Shown here: positions 22,141-32,126 of the stretch, one piece after another
How the letters are laid out: every line of letters starts with the position of its first letter
How positions within the stretch are numbered: position 1 is the stretch's first letter
Assembly (NCBI RefSeq): GCF_028553885.1
Contig: NZ_CP067169.1
Coordinates: forward strand, 887,501 to 951,500
DNA: 64,000 bases
Direction of reading: 5' to 3'
Origin: Paracoccus aestuarii
GTDB taxonomy: Bacteria > Pseudomonadota > Alphaproteobacteria > Rhodobacterales > Rhodobacteraceae
Position numbers and translations under genes: made by a program
Notes under the pieces: generated by a model
Seen by the model: the letters and a program-made list of their open reading frames with translations, nothing else
Told to the model about the DNA's origin: nothing
Database searches by the model: none

Positions 22141-23670
22141 TCACGGCTCGACCTCGATCATGTCGCCGGCTTGCGCCGCATAATCGAGCGCGTAGGCTAG
22201 TTCGCCCGGCGTTTCCGCGTGGATGTGGACAAGCGGTTGCCCCCGGTCGATCTCGTCGCCAAGCCGCACCTCCATGTGGACGCCGGCGGCCTTGGCGTCG
22301 GGCGCGCCCGCGAGCTTGGCGAGGCGGGCCAGCTTTCGGTTGTTGATATGCACGACCCGCCCGGCGCGCGGGGCGACAAGGGGATGGAGGTGAGCCGCCC
22401 TGGGCGGTGTGCGCAGCCCGCCCTGCGCCGCACAGATCGCCTCGAACTTCTTCCATGCCCGGCCATCGGACAATGTGTCCAATGCGAGGGCCAGACCTGC
22501 TCCCTTGCCGGCCTTGCCGCCGATCTCCAGCGCCGCGCCCGCCAGCATGGCGGCGCGCCGGCGCAGATCGTCCGGCGCGTCGGGGGCGTTTCGCAGCACG
22601 GCGAGTACGTCGAACGCCTCCAGCGCGGGGCCGATGCCGCGACCGACCGGCTGCGAGCCGTCGGTTTGCACGCATGTGGCGGCGAGGCCGAAGCGCGCCG
22701 CCACCGCCGTGATCCGTGCGGCGAGATGCGATGCAGCATCCTCTCCGCGCACCTTGGCCGTGGGGCCTACCGGGATGTCGATCACGACGTGGGTGGAGCC
22801 GGCGGAGATCTTCTTGGACAGCACGGAGGCGATGAGCTGGCCCTCGGTATCGACGTCGAGTTCACGCTCGACCCGCACGAAAATGTCGTCGGCCGGGCTC
22901 AGATGGACACCGCCACCCCAGGCGATGCAGCCGCCCTCCGCCTCGACCACGCGCCTCAGCGTGGCGAGATCGAGATCGACCGGGGCCAGCGTTTCCATCG
23001 TGTCGGCGGTGCCGGCGGGCGAGGTGATGGCGCGCGACGAGGTCTTGGGCATGACGAGCCCGTTGGCCGCGACGATCGCCACCACGATCGGCGTGGTGCG
23101 GTTGCCGGGCAGGCCGCCGACACAATGCTTGTCGACGACGATGGGGGCATCCCAACGCATCCGGTCGCCTACCGCGATCATGGCTCCGGTAAGGTCGGCA
23201 GTCTCGTTCTCGTCGAGCGGCAGGGCCGCGCTTGCGGTCAGGAAGGCGGCGAGATGCACATCCGTGTACCGGCCGGCTGTTACGTCCCTTACGATGTCCG
23301 AAAGGGCCTGGGCGTCGAGGCGATGGCCATAGATGCGCCGACGCACACTGGCCAGCGATTCCAGCGCGGGAGGATGGCTCACGCGCAGCTCTTCCCCCTC
23401 CGAGACGCCGAGGAGATTCCAGGCGGTTTCCGAGAGGCCGACTTCGTCGTGCTTCACCATAGCGTCGCTGTCGACCTGAAACAGCGTGGCCTGGACCTCC
23501 CGGCCGCCGCTGGTGACGAGAACCTGCGCGCGCGCGGCGAGGCCTTCGGAGTGGCAGACATGACAATCCTTGTGCATAACCACGACCGGCTGGTGCTGGG
23601 TGTGCAAGCCGAGACGACGCGCACGAAGCGTCGGCTGGGCAGGTTCAGCGGAAGAGACGAGCGCGGTCAT
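22141..23670 (-). CDS. Thymidine-phosphorylase-family enzyme, AMP phosphorylase type
   Basis: 509 residues, longer than ordinary thymidine phosphorylases (about 440) because of an 85-residue N-terminal domain as in AMP phosphorylases. The core carries DKHCVGGLPGNRTTP and SRAITSPAGTADTMETL, close to archaeal AMP phosphorylase motifs. Expected reaction: phosphorolysis of NMPs to base and ribose 1,5-bisphosphate. An N-terminal CHVCH sequence is unusual. The ATG overlaps the stop of the beta-CASP RNase gene (ATGA). Substrate is inferred from family and length. Confidence 0.82.
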   Translation of the reverse strand: MTALVSSAEPAQPTLRARRLGLHTQHQPVVVMHKDCHVCHSEGLAARAQVLVTSGGREVQATLFQVDSDAMVKHDEVGLSETAWNLLGVSEGEELRVSHPPALESLASVRRRIYGHRLDAQALSDIVRDVTAGRYTDVHLAAFLTASAALPLDENETADLTGAMIAVGDRMRWDAPIVVDKHCVGGLPGNRTTPIVVAIVAANGLVMPKTSSRAITSPAGTADTMETLAPVDLDLATLRRVVEAEGGCIAWGGGVHLSPADDIFVRVERELDVDTEGQLIASVLSKKISAGSTHVVIDIPVGPTAKVRGEDAASHLAARITAVAARFGLAATCVQTDGSQPVGRGIGPALEAFDVLAVLRNAPDAPDDLRRRAAMLAGAALEIGGKAGKGAGLALALDTLSDGRAWKKFEAICAAQGGLRTPPRAAHLHPLVAPRAGRVVHINNRKLARLAKLAGAPDAKAAGVHMEVRLGDEIDRGQPLVHIHAETPGELAYALDYAAQAGDMIEVEP

Positions 23671-25025
23671 AGGTCGAATACCTGGCCCTGTCGGGGCACG
23701 GTGGCGTTCCAGTCCAGCTCGCGGCCGATCCGGACGCGCAGGGCCTCCGAAGCCTCGGCCTCGCCATGGACGATGAATACGCGGGATGGCCCGCGCTGGA
23801 AGCCCGCGAGCCAGCGCATCAGATCGTCGGCGTCGGCATGAGCCGAGAGCATCGACAGATCGTCGATCTCCGCGCGCACCGGGACCCACTGACCGTGTAT
23901 CTTGATCTCCCGCGCGCCCTGGACCATGGCGCGGCCCCGCGTTCCGGCGGACTGATAGCCGGAAAACAGGATCGTGTGCTTCGGATCGGTCGCGAAGGAT
24001 TTGAGATGATGCAGCACGCGGCCCCCCGTCGCCATTCCGCTGGCCGAGATCACCACCTTCGGCCATGGGCTGGCGGTGATCTCCTTTGAAGCGTCCACAT
24101 CACGCGTATAGGTCGCGATCTTGCAGATCGCGGTGCATTCGTCATGTGTCAGGCGATGATCGTCGCTGTGCGCGTGAAGGAGGTCGGTCGCGTCGATCGC
24201 CATCGGGCTGTCGAGATAGATCGGGATGTTGGCAAGGCGGCCTGCGGTCTTCAGGTTCCAGAAGTGATAGAGCAAGGACTGTGCGCGGCCGACAGCGAAT
24301 GCCGGAATTACGACGGTGCCGCCGCGCCCGGCCGTGCGTTCGACAATCCCGCCCAGCACCTCGGTCGTATCGGCGGGACCATGAAGGCGGTTGCCGTAGG
24401 TGGATTCGATGACGATGTAGTCGGCTTCCGGCACGGGATCCGGATCATGAAGCACCGGATCGCCGTAGCGTCCGAGGTCGCCCGAGAAGGCGATGCGACG
24501 GCCGACCCATTCGATGTCGGCGCTGGCCGCCCCCAGAATATGGCCTGCATGTCGAAAGGTCAGGGTCGCGCCGCCCGAAAGCTGAACAGGCGTATCGAAG
24601 GGCACGGTGGAGAAGAACTCCATCGCGCGTTCGGCATCGCGCACACCGTAGAGCGGCAGGGCCGGCTTGTGTTTCGAAAAACCCTTGCGGTTGGCGTAGT
24701 CGGCATCCTTCTCGTTGAGAAAGCCGCTGTCCTTGAGGATCAACTCGGCCACGTCCCGGGTCGCGGCCGTGGCGTAGATGCGGCCCCGGAAGCCGTCGCG
24801 GACGAGCTTGGGAAGGTAGCCGGAATGGTCGAGATGGGCATGGGTCAGGACGACCGCGTCGATGCTGGACGGGGCAACGGGCAGCGGCTCCCAGTTCAGG
24901 TCGCGCAGGTTCTTGAGGCCCTGGAACAGACCGCAGTCGATCAGGAGGCGTTTGTCGCCATGGGCAAGAAGGTGTTTCGAGCCGGTGACGGTGCCGGCAC
25001 CGCCGAGAGAGGTCAGCGTGAGCAT
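23667..25025 (-). CDS. MBL-fold beta-CASP ribonuclease
   Basis: 452 residues. Metallo-beta-lactamase motifs THAHLDH (His62, His64, Asp66, His67), HAGHILGAA, FSGDLGRYGDP and the beta-CASP/RMMBL elements SASGMATGGR, FSGYQSAGTRGR and LSAHADADDL. This is the CPSF73/YSH1-like group of RNA-processing nucleases. The stop overlaps the next gene start, so RNA cleavage and NMP phosphorolysis are made together, which suggests an RNA-scavenging role. Confidence 0.9.
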   Translation of the reverse strand: MLTLTSLGGAGTVTGSKHLLAHGDKRLLIDCGLFQGLKNLRDLNWEPLPVAPSSIDAVVLTHAHLDHSGYLPKLVRDGFRGRIYATAATRDVAELILKDSGFLNEKDADYANRKGFSKHKPALPLYGVRDAERAMEFFSTVPFDTPVQLSGGATLTFRHAGHILGAASADIEWVGRRIAFSGDLGRYGDPVLHDPDPVPEADYIVIESTYGNRLHGPADTTEVLGGIVERTAGRGGTVVIPAFAVGRAQSLLYHFWNLKTAGRLANIPIYLDSPMAIDATDLLHAHSDDHRLTHDECTAICKIATYTRDVDASKEITASPWPKVVISASGMATGGRVLHHLKSFATDPKHTILFSGYQSAGTRGRAMVQGAREIKIHGQWVPVRAEIDDLSMLSAHADADDLMRWLAGFQRGPSRVFIVHGEAEASEALRVRIGRELDWNATVPRQGQVFDL

Positions 25026-25033
25026 GGCATCCT

Positions 25034-27403
25034 TCAGTCGTTGAATGCGGCGATGTCGCCGGGATGGCCGCGTCCGTCCACGGCGTCGCACTCGGCGGGC
25101 GCGAGGAGGTCGTCGCGGCTCCAGCCGGCAAGAGGGGCGGCGGCGTCGACCAGATGCGCCCAGGAGCAGCGGTTGGCGAACAGCATGCCGGCGACGTCGA
25201 GCGTGCCGCCACGGCTGACATAGCCGCGCGCCGCCGTCGCTTGCGGGCCGGAATCCAGTCGCCGCAGGAGGCCGAGCATCGGTTCGGGCCTTGTGTGGGA
25301 AACGATCAGGCGCGGCAGGTCCGGCGGGAACAGGGCGGCCAGTTCATCGTCCTTCGCCGTAAAGGCCGCCTCGATAGGGTCGCGGGGGATGCGGAAGCGG
25401 CCGGGCTCTGACATGGCCGTGACCAGAACGCGTCGGCCATGGGTCCTGAGGCGGTGCGCGGCCTTCAGCGCCTCCTCGAGCTGATAGGCGCCGAGAGCGA
25501 CGATCTGAAGTTCAGCGCCTGTCACTTCCCCGTCGACGTGCGCCGCCCCCTCGCGGACGAAGCGTGTCGCCGCCTCGGCGGCGAAGCGGTGCGGCATGTC
25601 GCGCTTGGACACGATCAGGCACGCGACCTGGCCGCGACCCTCGTAAACGGATCGCAGCGCGGCCGTCGCGCTGTTGGCGTCGACCGGAAACAGCACGCGC
25701 GCCGTGTCGGACATCTCGCCGAGCAGCGCCTCGCCGATGGTCGGGTCCTGATGCGACTGCTCGTTCTTGGCGTTTTCCCAGGTATGGGAGGTGACGACGA
25801 GGGGCACGGAGATCCAGCGCGGGTCTTGCCCGCTTTCGCGTTGGCGCCGGGAAAAGACGATCTCCTGCCGCAATCCGCCGAGCATCTTCATCGCGAAGGC
25901 TTCGTAGCTGACGATCAGGTTGATCCCGCCCTTGTTGGCGAGTGCCGCGCCCGCCACGGCCTCCTCGTTGAGCGCGGTGATCACCGCGCCGTCGATCGCG
26001 TCGGCGACGCCCGGCTCGGACGTGTTGACGCGATGGCGCAGCCTGTCGAGCGTCGCGCCCATATGGTTGGAGCGCAACTCGTCGGGATTGCCGACACGCG
26101 GACGAAGGCCGGGGTTGGCGTCCACCACGCGGACGAACCAGCGGTCGAGCGCGTGCATGGCGCAGTCGGGCGGATCGCCGGGGGTGGTCCAGTCTGGCTC
26201 GGGCAAGTCCGGGTCCGGCAGGTTGCGGAGCGCGAGCGGATGCCGGCTTTCGGGTTCGCGGCCCTGCCTGTCATGGACGGCGATCCGGGCGACGGCGCGC
26301 TCGATCTCCCCGGGCGGAACGAACAACGCCCGGGCGGCGGCGTTGAAGGCGGCTCTCGCGTGCTCGTCGCGCGCGGGGTTGCCGCCGAGCGGCAGATTGT
26401 GCGCGGCGTTGGTGCCGGCGCCGGGGAAGCCGAAGCCCTTCACCGTCTCGGCGATGACATAGGGGATCGGCGCGGGATAGGTGCGCCCGGGATCGGCGGC
26501 AAAGCCTCCGAGGCGGGTTTCGGCCTCGATGATCGCGCAGGCGATGGCGGCGGGATCGCGGCCGTCGACGATGACCGGATCGAAGCCGTTGAGCTTCAGA
26601 TGGTCGGCGAGCCATTCGGCGCCGCCCTGCTGGGCGATCTGGACGCGTTCCTCGATACGGCGGCCGTTGAGGATCATGACCGGCACGGCAAGGCCGCAAT
26701 CCTCGGCGCGCCACCAGCGCGGCGTCCAGTCCGATCCGCGTTGTTCCTCGAAGGCGCCGTCGCTCAGGAAGGCGACGAGGCTTTCGCCAGGCAGCGGCGC
26801 GTGGACATACTGGACCTCGGCGAAGCCGAGATAGCCGCCCTCCGAGATCGCGCCGGCGGTGTTTGGGCCCGCATGGCTGCCGAGCGGCACGGCGGCGTTG
26901 CCGCCGGCGTCGATCGCATAGGAATAGAAATCGGCCGCGAGCTGCGAGAGACCTTTCTCACTGCGGTCGTAGCGGCCTTTCTGAGCGGGGGAAACGTCCC
27001 CGGTGAGTGCATTCACCGCCTCGATCGCGGCGACGCAATGGCCTTGGCCCATCAGCCATGAGCGGGTCTTCGCGGTGATCGCGTTCGCGGCGAGATAGCC
27101 CACGAAAGCCGGGACCATGTTGAGCGATCCGCCGGTATGGCCTTCGGGTGTCGGCTTGAACGCCTCGGCTGGCAGCGGCGCACCGGAAAGATCGACGCGG
27201 CTGGCATAGGTCATGTGGACGACGGTCCACATGGCGGCCGAGGTCAGGCGGTCGGCGGCGGCGAGGATTCGGTAGAGGGATTCCGGGTCGATGTGGCCTG
27301 ACGTTGCCAGGGCGCGTACGCGCTCGGCCGTCTGGTCGTTGTGGACAATCGGGCCGTATCCCTTGCGCCAGGTCTCGGATGTTTCCTTTGCAGGTTCACT
27401 CAT
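25034..27403 (-). CDS. Phosphoketolase-family thiamine-diphosphate enzyme
   Basis: 789 residues, full phosphoketolase length, with GHTGGSLNMVPAFVGY and MGQGHCVAAIEA in the first ThDP domain and matching middle and C-terminal domains. The usual ThDP motif GDGxxE reads SDGAFEEQRGSDW here, typical of a divergent subgroup sometimes annotated 'xylulose 5-phosphate 3-epimerase'. The standard reaction splits xylulose 5-phosphate or fructose 6-phosphate into acetyl phosphate plus an aldose phosphate. Whether this subgroup does so is unsure. Eight bases separate it from the RNase gene. Confidence 0.8.
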   Translation of the reverse strand: MSEPAKETSETWRKGYGPIVHNDQTAERVRALATSGHIDPESLYRILAAADRLTSAAMWTVVHMTYASRVDLSGAPLPAEAFKPTPEGHTGGSLNMVPAFVGYLAANAITAKTRSWLMGQGHCVAAIEAVNALTGDVSPAQKGRYDRSEKGLSQLAADFYSYAIDAGGNAAVPLGSHAGPNTAGAISEGGYLGFAEVQYVHAPLPGESLVAFLSDGAFEEQRGSDWTPRWWRAEDCGLAVPVMILNGRRIEERVQIAQQGGAEWLADHLKLNGFDPVIVDGRDPAAIACAIIEAETRLGGFAADPGRTYPAPIPYVIAETVKGFGFPGAGTNAAHNLPLGGNPARDEHARAAFNAAARALFVPPGEIERAVARIAVHDRQGREPESRHPLALRNLPDPDLPEPDWTTPGDPPDCAMHALDRWFVRVVDANPGLRPRVGNPDELRSNHMGATLDRLRHRVNTSEPGVADAIDGAVITALNEEAVAGAALANKGGINLIVSYEAFAMKMLGGLRQEIVFSRRQRESGQDPRWISVPLVVTSHTWENAKNEQSHQDPTIGEALLGEMSDTARVLFPVDANSATAALRSVYEGRGQVACLIVSKRDMPHRFAAEAATRFVREGAAHVDGEVTGAELQIVALGAYQLEEALKAAHRLRTHGRRVLVTAMSEPGRFRIPRDPIEAAFTAKDDELAALFPPDLPRLIVSHTRPEPMLGLLRRLDSGPQATAARGYVSRGGTLDVAGMLFANRCSWAHLVDAAAPLAGWSRDDLLAPAECDAVDGRGHPGDIAAFND

Positions 27404-27437
27404 GTCGTCGACGCTTTCAGCTCATTGTTCTGGTTCA

Positions 27438-28454
27438 TCAGGTCACACCGCCGGTCCAGGGCGGCGGATCGCTGGCGGGGAAGGAATCGAAACCCGCCTG
27501 TTCGATTTCATCCAGCGGTTCCGGCGGGCGGCGGTGCCGGACGAGATCGCCATCGTCACCGGCTGCGGAAGCAATCGCCTCGGCGATTATGGAGGCGAGC
27601 CCGACGGCATTGCTGTCATGAGGCACCGCGTCGGACGAGACGATCCGGTCGCAGAGCGGGGCGAGGCGCTGGAAGGACTCCTCCGCGAAGATCCCATGCA
27701 CCACCGCGACGACCGGCCGGGCAAAACCCTGAAGCGGAAGCTGGCGGGCGGCCTCGATGAGCGTATGTCCGGACGATGCGATATCGTCGGCAAGCACAGG
27801 CTGGCAGCCACGCCACTCGGAAAGATCCGGCAGCGCGATATCGACATCGCGGTCGCCGTGCCGGACCTTGCGCAGCACTGCATGCGGCGCCCCGATGCGC
27901 GCGGCGATGGCCGAGACCCATTGCTCGCTTTCCTCGTCCGGGCCGATGATCAGGGGACTATCGACATTGGCGGCGATCCAGTCTGCCAGCAGCGGCGCGG
28001 CGTGCAGGGTATTGGTCGGGATCGTGTAGAGCGCCGACAGCGCCGGGTAGCGATGAAGGTGCGGATCGACGGTTATCAGCCGGTCGAAGCTCGATGAGAC
28101 AAGGCGGGCGAAGCTCTTCGACGTCACGGCCTCGCCGGGCTGGAAGCGGCGGTCCTGCCGCATATAGGAAAGATAGGGCGCGATGAGATTGACCTCGCGC
28201 GCGCCGAGCGACCGGGCGGCATCGGCGGCGAAGATCAGGCGCAGGAAGCCATCGTCGGGCCGGGCCAGCGTGGCGACGAGATCGACCGCCTTGTCCTTCA
28301 CATCCGACAGGATGCGCAGATAGGTTTCGCCGTCCGGGAAGCGGCGCGTTTCCAGCGCGCCGGCCTCCCACCCGCCGGCATCGGCAAGCTGCCGGGCGAA
28401 AGTCTCGTTGCCCGGCAATGGAAGGATCAGGCGCCCCGCGCCGGCCCTCGTCAT
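27438..28454 (-). CDS. prs: Ribose-phosphate pyrophosphokinase (PRPP synthetase) homologue
   Basis: 338 residues. Two-domain PRPP synthetase fold with PYLSYMRQDRRF (ATP loop), TVDPHLHRYPAL, GPDEESEQWVSAIA and the PRPP-binding loop ADDIASSGHTL. It differs from housekeeping Prs (DxxIDTGGT-type loop) and has an odd Pro-rich tail (FDSFPASDPPPWTGG). Placed with an AMP-phosphorylase-type enzyme and a phosphoketolase, it may interconvert PRPP and ribose 5-phosphate in a salvage route. The ATG overlaps the stop of copB (ATGA). Confidence 0.85.
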   Translation of the reverse strand: MTRAGAGRLILPLPGNETFARQLADAGGWEAGALETRRFPDGETYLRILSDVKDKAVDLVATLARPDDGFLRLIFAADAARSLGAREVNLIAPYLSYMRQDRRFQPGEAVTSKSFARLVSSSFDRLITVDPHLHRYPALSALYTIPTNTLHAAPLLADWIAANVDSPLIIGPDEESEQWVSAIAARIGAPHAVLRKVRHGDRDVDIALPDLSEWRGCQPVLADDIASSGHTLIEAARQLPLQGFARPVVAVVHGIFAEESFQRLAPLCDRIVSSDAVPHDSNAVGLASIIAEAIASAAGDDGDLVRHRRPPEPLDEIEQAGFDSFPASDPPPWTGGVT

Positions 28455-30553
28455 TTGTGCCGCCGGTAGTTGCGCAGGAACTGGGCGTTGATCGCGACGA
28501 TAACGGTGCTGGCCGACATGAACACCGCGGCCACGGCCGGCGTCATCATGAAGCCGGTGCCGAAGGTTATGCCGGCCGCCATGGGGATGGCGACGGCGTT
28601 GTAGCCGGTGGCCCAGATCAGGTTCTGCACCATCTTGCGATAGGTGGCGCGCGAGAGGCCGAGGATCGCGCCGACGTCGCGCGGATCGCTGCGCACCAGC
28701 ACCACATCGGCGGATTCGACCGCCACGTCGGTCCCCGCGCCGATGGCGATGCCGAGATCGGCCACCACCAGCGCCGGCGCGTCGTTCACCCCGTCGCCGA
28801 CCATCGCGACGGAGAGGCCGCGCGCCTGCAACTCCTCGATCTTCTGCGACTTCTGGTCGGGCAGCACCTCGGCGAAATACTCGGTGATGCCAAGCTCCTC
28901 CGACACCGCCTTGGCCACGCCCTCGGCGTCGCCGGTCAGCATGATCGAGTTGATGCCGAGCGACTTAAGTTCCGCAATGGCCTCCTTCGATTCCGGGCGC
29001 ACGATGTCGGCCAGCGCCAGCAGCGCGCGCGGCGCGCCGTCGCGGACCAGAACGACGACGGTCTTGCCCTGACCCTCCAGCCGCTTGAGGCTTTCATGGG
29101 CAATGGCCTTGCCCTGACGGGCTAGGTGGCCGGGGCTGACGATGCGGATGTCCTGGCCATCGACCTTGGCCAGGATGCCTTCGCCGGTGATGTTGCTGAC
29201 CTCGCTCGCCCTCGGGACAGTCAGTCCCCGCGCCTTCGCCTCGGCGACGATGCCATGGGCGATGGGGTGTTCGGACTGGCTCTCGGCCGCGGCGGCATAG
29301 GCCAGTTCCTCGGCCTCGTCGCCGCCCGCCAGCAGCACGATATCGCTGACTCCGAAGCGGCCCTCCGTCAGCGTGCCGGTCTTGTCGAACACGACGGCAT
29401 CGAGGTTACGCGCCCGCTCGAACGCGGCGCGGTCGCGGATCAGCAGGCCGTTGCGCGCCGAGAGCGAGGTGCTGACCGCGACGACCAGCGGCACCGCGAG
29501 GCCGAGCGCATGCGGACAGGCGACGACCATCACCGTCACCATCCGCTCCATCGCGAAGGCCAGCGGCGCGTCCAGCAGCAGCCACCAGACGAAGAGCGTG
29601 CCGAAGCCGACCGTGAGCGCGATATAGGTCAGCAACGAGGCCGCGCGATTGGCGAGGTCCTGCGTGCGCGAGCGCGTCTCCTGTGCCTTCCGCACCAGTT
29701 CGATGACCTGGGCGAGGTAGGTCGCGTCGCCGGTGGCGGTCACCTCGATAGTCACGGCATTGGCGCCGTTGATCGCCCCGCCGATGGCGGTCGCGCCGAC
29801 GCCCTTGGAAACCGGGCGGGATTCGCCGGTCAGCATCGCCTCGTTGAACCCGGACGATCCCTCGACGATGGCGCCGTCGACCGGCACCTTGGCGCCCGGC
29901 CGGATCAGCACCCTGTCGCCGGGGCTGAGCGCCGAGATCGCCACCTCCTGCATCGTGCCGTCCGCTGCGATCCGGGTGGCGCTGTCGGGCAGCAGCCGGA
30001 CCAGCTCCTCCAGCGCGCGCGAGGCGCCCATGACCGAGCGCATCTCGACCCAGTGGCCGAGCAGCATGATGGCGATCAGCGTCACCAGTTCCCAGTAGAA
30101 TTCCTCGCCTGGAAAGCCGAAGGTGACGGCCGCCGAGAAGAAATAGGCCGCAGAGATCGCCAGCGCGATCAGCGTCATCATGCCGGGCTGGCCCTTGCGC
30201 AGCTCGGAGGTGAAGCCGGTCAGGAAGGGCCACCCGCCGTAGACATAGGCGATGGTCGAGAGGACGAAGAGCACATAGCGGTCGCCCGGAAACGCCATCG
30301 CCTCGGCGATGCCGAACCAGTGCTGGATCATCGGCGACAGCAGCAGGATCGGCGGCGTCAGGATCAGGGTCACCCAGAAGCGGCGGCGGAAGTCGGCGAC
30401 CATCGCGCCATGGTCGTGGCCGGCATGCCCGGAATGGCTGGAACCGGCCGCGGCGATGACCTTCGGGTTGCCGTAGTGGTCCTCGCCGCCGCGATGCCCG
30501 GTCGCGTGCGTCTGATGGTTCTGATGGCCGTGGTGGGAGTGGGGTGAACTCAT
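28451..30553 (-). CDS. copB: CopB-type copper P1B-ATPase
   Basis: 700 residues. A His-rich N-terminus without an HMA domain ([31 protein letters not shown]), the transmembrane metal motif [11 protein letters not shown] (CPH, about residue 346), [11 protein letters not shown] (about 388) and [13 protein letters not shown] and a His-rich tail define the CopB group, linked to Cu export rather than high-affinity Cu(I). The start at 30553 begins the His-rich segment. First gene of the six-gene operon; an FNR-like box lies 93 bases upstream. Confidence 0.93.
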   Translation of the reverse strand: MSSPHSHHGHQNHQTHATGHRGGEDHYGNPKVIAAAGSSHSGHAGHDHGAMVADFRRRFWVTLILTPPILLLSPMIQHWFGIAEAMAFPGDRYVLFVLSTIAYVYGGWPFLTGFTSELRKGQPGMMTLIALAISAAYFFSAAVTFGFPGEEFYWELVTLIAIMLLGHWVEMRSVMGASRALEELVRLLPDSATRIAADGTMQEVAISALSPGDRVLIRPGAKVPVDGAIVEGSSGFNEAMLTGESRPVSKGVGATAIGGAINGANAVTIEVTATGDATYLAQVIELVRKAQETRSRTQDLANRAASLLTYIALTVGFGTLFVWWLLLDAPLAFAMERMVTVMVVACPHALGLAVPLVVAVSTSLSARNGLLIRDRAAFERARNLDAVVFDKTGTLTEGRFGVSDIVLLAGGDEAEELAYAAAAESQSEHPIAHGIVAEAKARGLTVPRASEVSNITGEGILAKVDGQDIRIVSPGHLARQGKAIAHESLKRLEGQGKTVVVLVRDGAPRALLALADIVRPESKEAIAELKSLGINSIMLTGDAEGVAKAVSEELGITEYFAEVLPDQKSQKIEELQARGLSVAMVGDGVNDAPALVVADLGIAIGAGTDVAVESADVVLVRSDPRDVGAILGLSRATYRKMVQNLIWATGYNAVAIPMAAGITFGTGFMMTPAVAAVFMSASTVIVAINAQFLRNYRRHK

Positions 30554-30645
30554 CAGGACTTTCCTTGATCTGGCCGAGGCAATGCTGCGGCAGCCACTGG
30601 CGTGTTGTTTCGTCGGAAATCTCACGCGATCCGGGCGCTGAATCC

Positions 30646-30659
30646 TTGATCGAGGTTAA
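30646..30659 (-). promoter_or_regulatory. FNR-like box upstream of the copB operon
   Basis: TTGAT-CGAG-GTTAA. It lies 93 bases before the copB ATG in the 298-base divergent spacer shared with a DUF305 gene. Which strand it serves is assigned by proximity. Confidence 0.65.
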
Positions 30660-30740
30660 AGTGTTTGACGATGGATGGGACAGCGGACCAAACCCGCTGC
30701 CGGAGTTTTCACAGTGGTTGTCTGGGGCAATTCTCGTTCT

Positions 30741-30754
30741 TTAATCCAGGTTAA
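30741..30754 (+). promoter_or_regulatory. FNR-like box upstream of a DUF305 gene
   Basis: TTAAT-CCAG-GTTAA, ending 97 bases before the ATG at 30852. The spacing is the same as for the box in front of the thiolase operon at 33323, which supports a shared promoter layout. Confidence 0.65.
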
Positions 30755-30851
30755 GTCCTTCGCCGTGACGGCCATGTAGCCTGAAGCGAAGTGGTCGGGC
30801 TGTGATCTTACGGAAGCGGTCCTGAATGTGCAGGAGGAAGGGAGTCTCGAT

Positions 30852-31307
30852 ATGGCACGCATTGCACGATTTTGGCTGGTTCTCGCGCTGACCGTACTTC
30901 CGGTCATGGCGCTGTCCCAGGCCGATCCGCATCATCCAGGCGGGGAAGGCGAACACGCCGAACCGGCCCCGGTTCAGCAAGGCGCGCCGATGATGCAGAT
31001 GATGGACGGCATGATGGGGCAGCAGATGGCGCAGCGCATGGAGGCGCTGCCCGAGGCGTCCCGCGCCTATATGGGCGCCATGATGGACATGCACGCGCCG
31101 ATGATGGAGGCGATGCAGGAACCCGATGCCGACGTCGCGTTCGTGAAGGGCATGATCGCCCATCACGAGGCGGCGATCAGGATGGCGCAGGCCGCGCTCG
31201 AGTTCGGCCAGGAGCCACAGAGCCGTCAATGGGCGCAGGAGATCATCGACGCCCAGCAGGCCGAGATCGACGCCATGCAGGATTGGCTGGGCAATCGCGG
31301 CGAGTGA
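30852..31307 (+). CDS. DUF305 periplasmic protein, Met-rich
   Basis: 151 residues. Signal peptide (FWLVLALTVLPVMALSQA), then a Met-rich stretch (PMMQMMDGMMGQQMAQRM, MGAMMDMHAPMMEAM) and the DUF305 core with MIAHHEAAIRMAQ and IIDAQQAEIDAM. The first HH pair is kept. Met clusters of this kind bind Cu(I) in the periplasm. ATG at 30852 is preferred over 30828 because it opens the signal peptide and follows GGAGGAAGGG. Confidence 0.88.
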   Translation: MARIARFWLVLALTVLPVMALSQADPHHPGGEGEHAEPAPVQQGAPMMQMMDGMMGQQMAQRMEALPEASRAYMGAMMDMHAPMMEAMQEPDADVAFVKGMIAHHEAAIRMAQAALEFGQEPQSRQWAQEIIDAQQAEIDAMQDWLGNRGE

Positions 31308-31339
31308 GCCTGCGGTCGCAGTCACGGGGGGAAAGGGAT

Positions 31340-31831
31340 ATGTTGAATCGCACAACATCAAGGTGGAGCAGGCTCATCGCCGGGCGCGCGTTGTCCGTTG
31401 CGCTCGGCGCGTTTCTCGTGTCGACGAGCCTCGTGTCCGCAGATGACGGCTTCCAATCGGTTGATGGGCTTTCGGTCTATCTCGGGATCATGCCGGCTTC
31501 GGTCGTACGCGGCCACCCCTCCGGTCACCAGGAGGGCACGATGCACGGCGGGGTGCCATCGGGGCAACATCCGCAACACATCGTCGTGGCGGTCTTCGAT
31601 AGCCAGACGAGTGACAGGATCGAGAACGCCGAGGTCGTGGCGACGGTCTCCTCGCTCGGCCATGTCAGCCACGAGCATATCGTGCTGGAACCGATGTCGA
31701 TCGCCGACACGATCACCTATGGCGGGTTCGCCAACTTTCCCGGGCGCGGCCGCTACGAGATCGAGCTAGCGATTTCGTTGCCGGACAGCCCCGGCTCGTC
31801 CCACCTCACATTCTCCAGCGATCATCCGTGA
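31340..31831 (+). CDS. Exported beta-sandwich protein, possibly FixH/YtkA-like
   Basis: 163 residues. Signal peptide (LSVALGAFLVSTSLVSA), a His-rich patch (GHPSGHQEGTMHGGVPSG) and a beta-rich core with HIVVAVFDSQTSDRIENAEV, SHEHIVLEPM and TYGGFANFPGRGRYEIELA. The layout resembles small periplasmic copper-binding or FixH-like domains, but I do not recognise a specific family. A GGGGGGAAAGGG ribosome site precedes it; it follows the DUF305 gene by 32 bases and is likely cotranscribed. Confidence 0.6.
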   Translation: MLNRTTSRWSRLIAGRALSVALGAFLVSTSLVSADDGFQSVDGLSVYLGIMPASVVRGHPSGHQEGTMHGGVPSGQHPQHIVVAVFDSQTSDRIENAEVVATVSSLGHVSHEHIVLEPMSIADTITYGGFANFPGRGRYEIELAISLPDSPGSSHLTFSSDHP

Positions 31832-32126
31832 TTGCGATAATCGGTTGGGCGGGCCCCCGCCGTGCCCGGCTTCTTTGTGTGTTCCCGAGCCATCGGACGT
31901 TGACCTATGCCCGTCTTGAGCAGCCTATCAAGCGTTCCGAACAGAAGTGTGTCCACATGCCGATACCGCGCGTTGCAGGAACACCCGTACAACGCGATAT
32001 TGGATAGAAATCAAATACATACGATAAAAGGCGGGCCAATGAGTAGAGCGTGTCGACCTGCCACAGGCAGTTACGTACTCTGATCTTCGCCGTCAGGCGC
32101 TCTTCCGTTGGCTGCATCGCCTCGAC

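Noticed and set aside
31905-32117. A 70-codon minus-strand frame that looked like a transposase fragment.
   Set aside because: No transposase motif (DDE, HTH) or inverted repeats could be found; the region is probably spacer.
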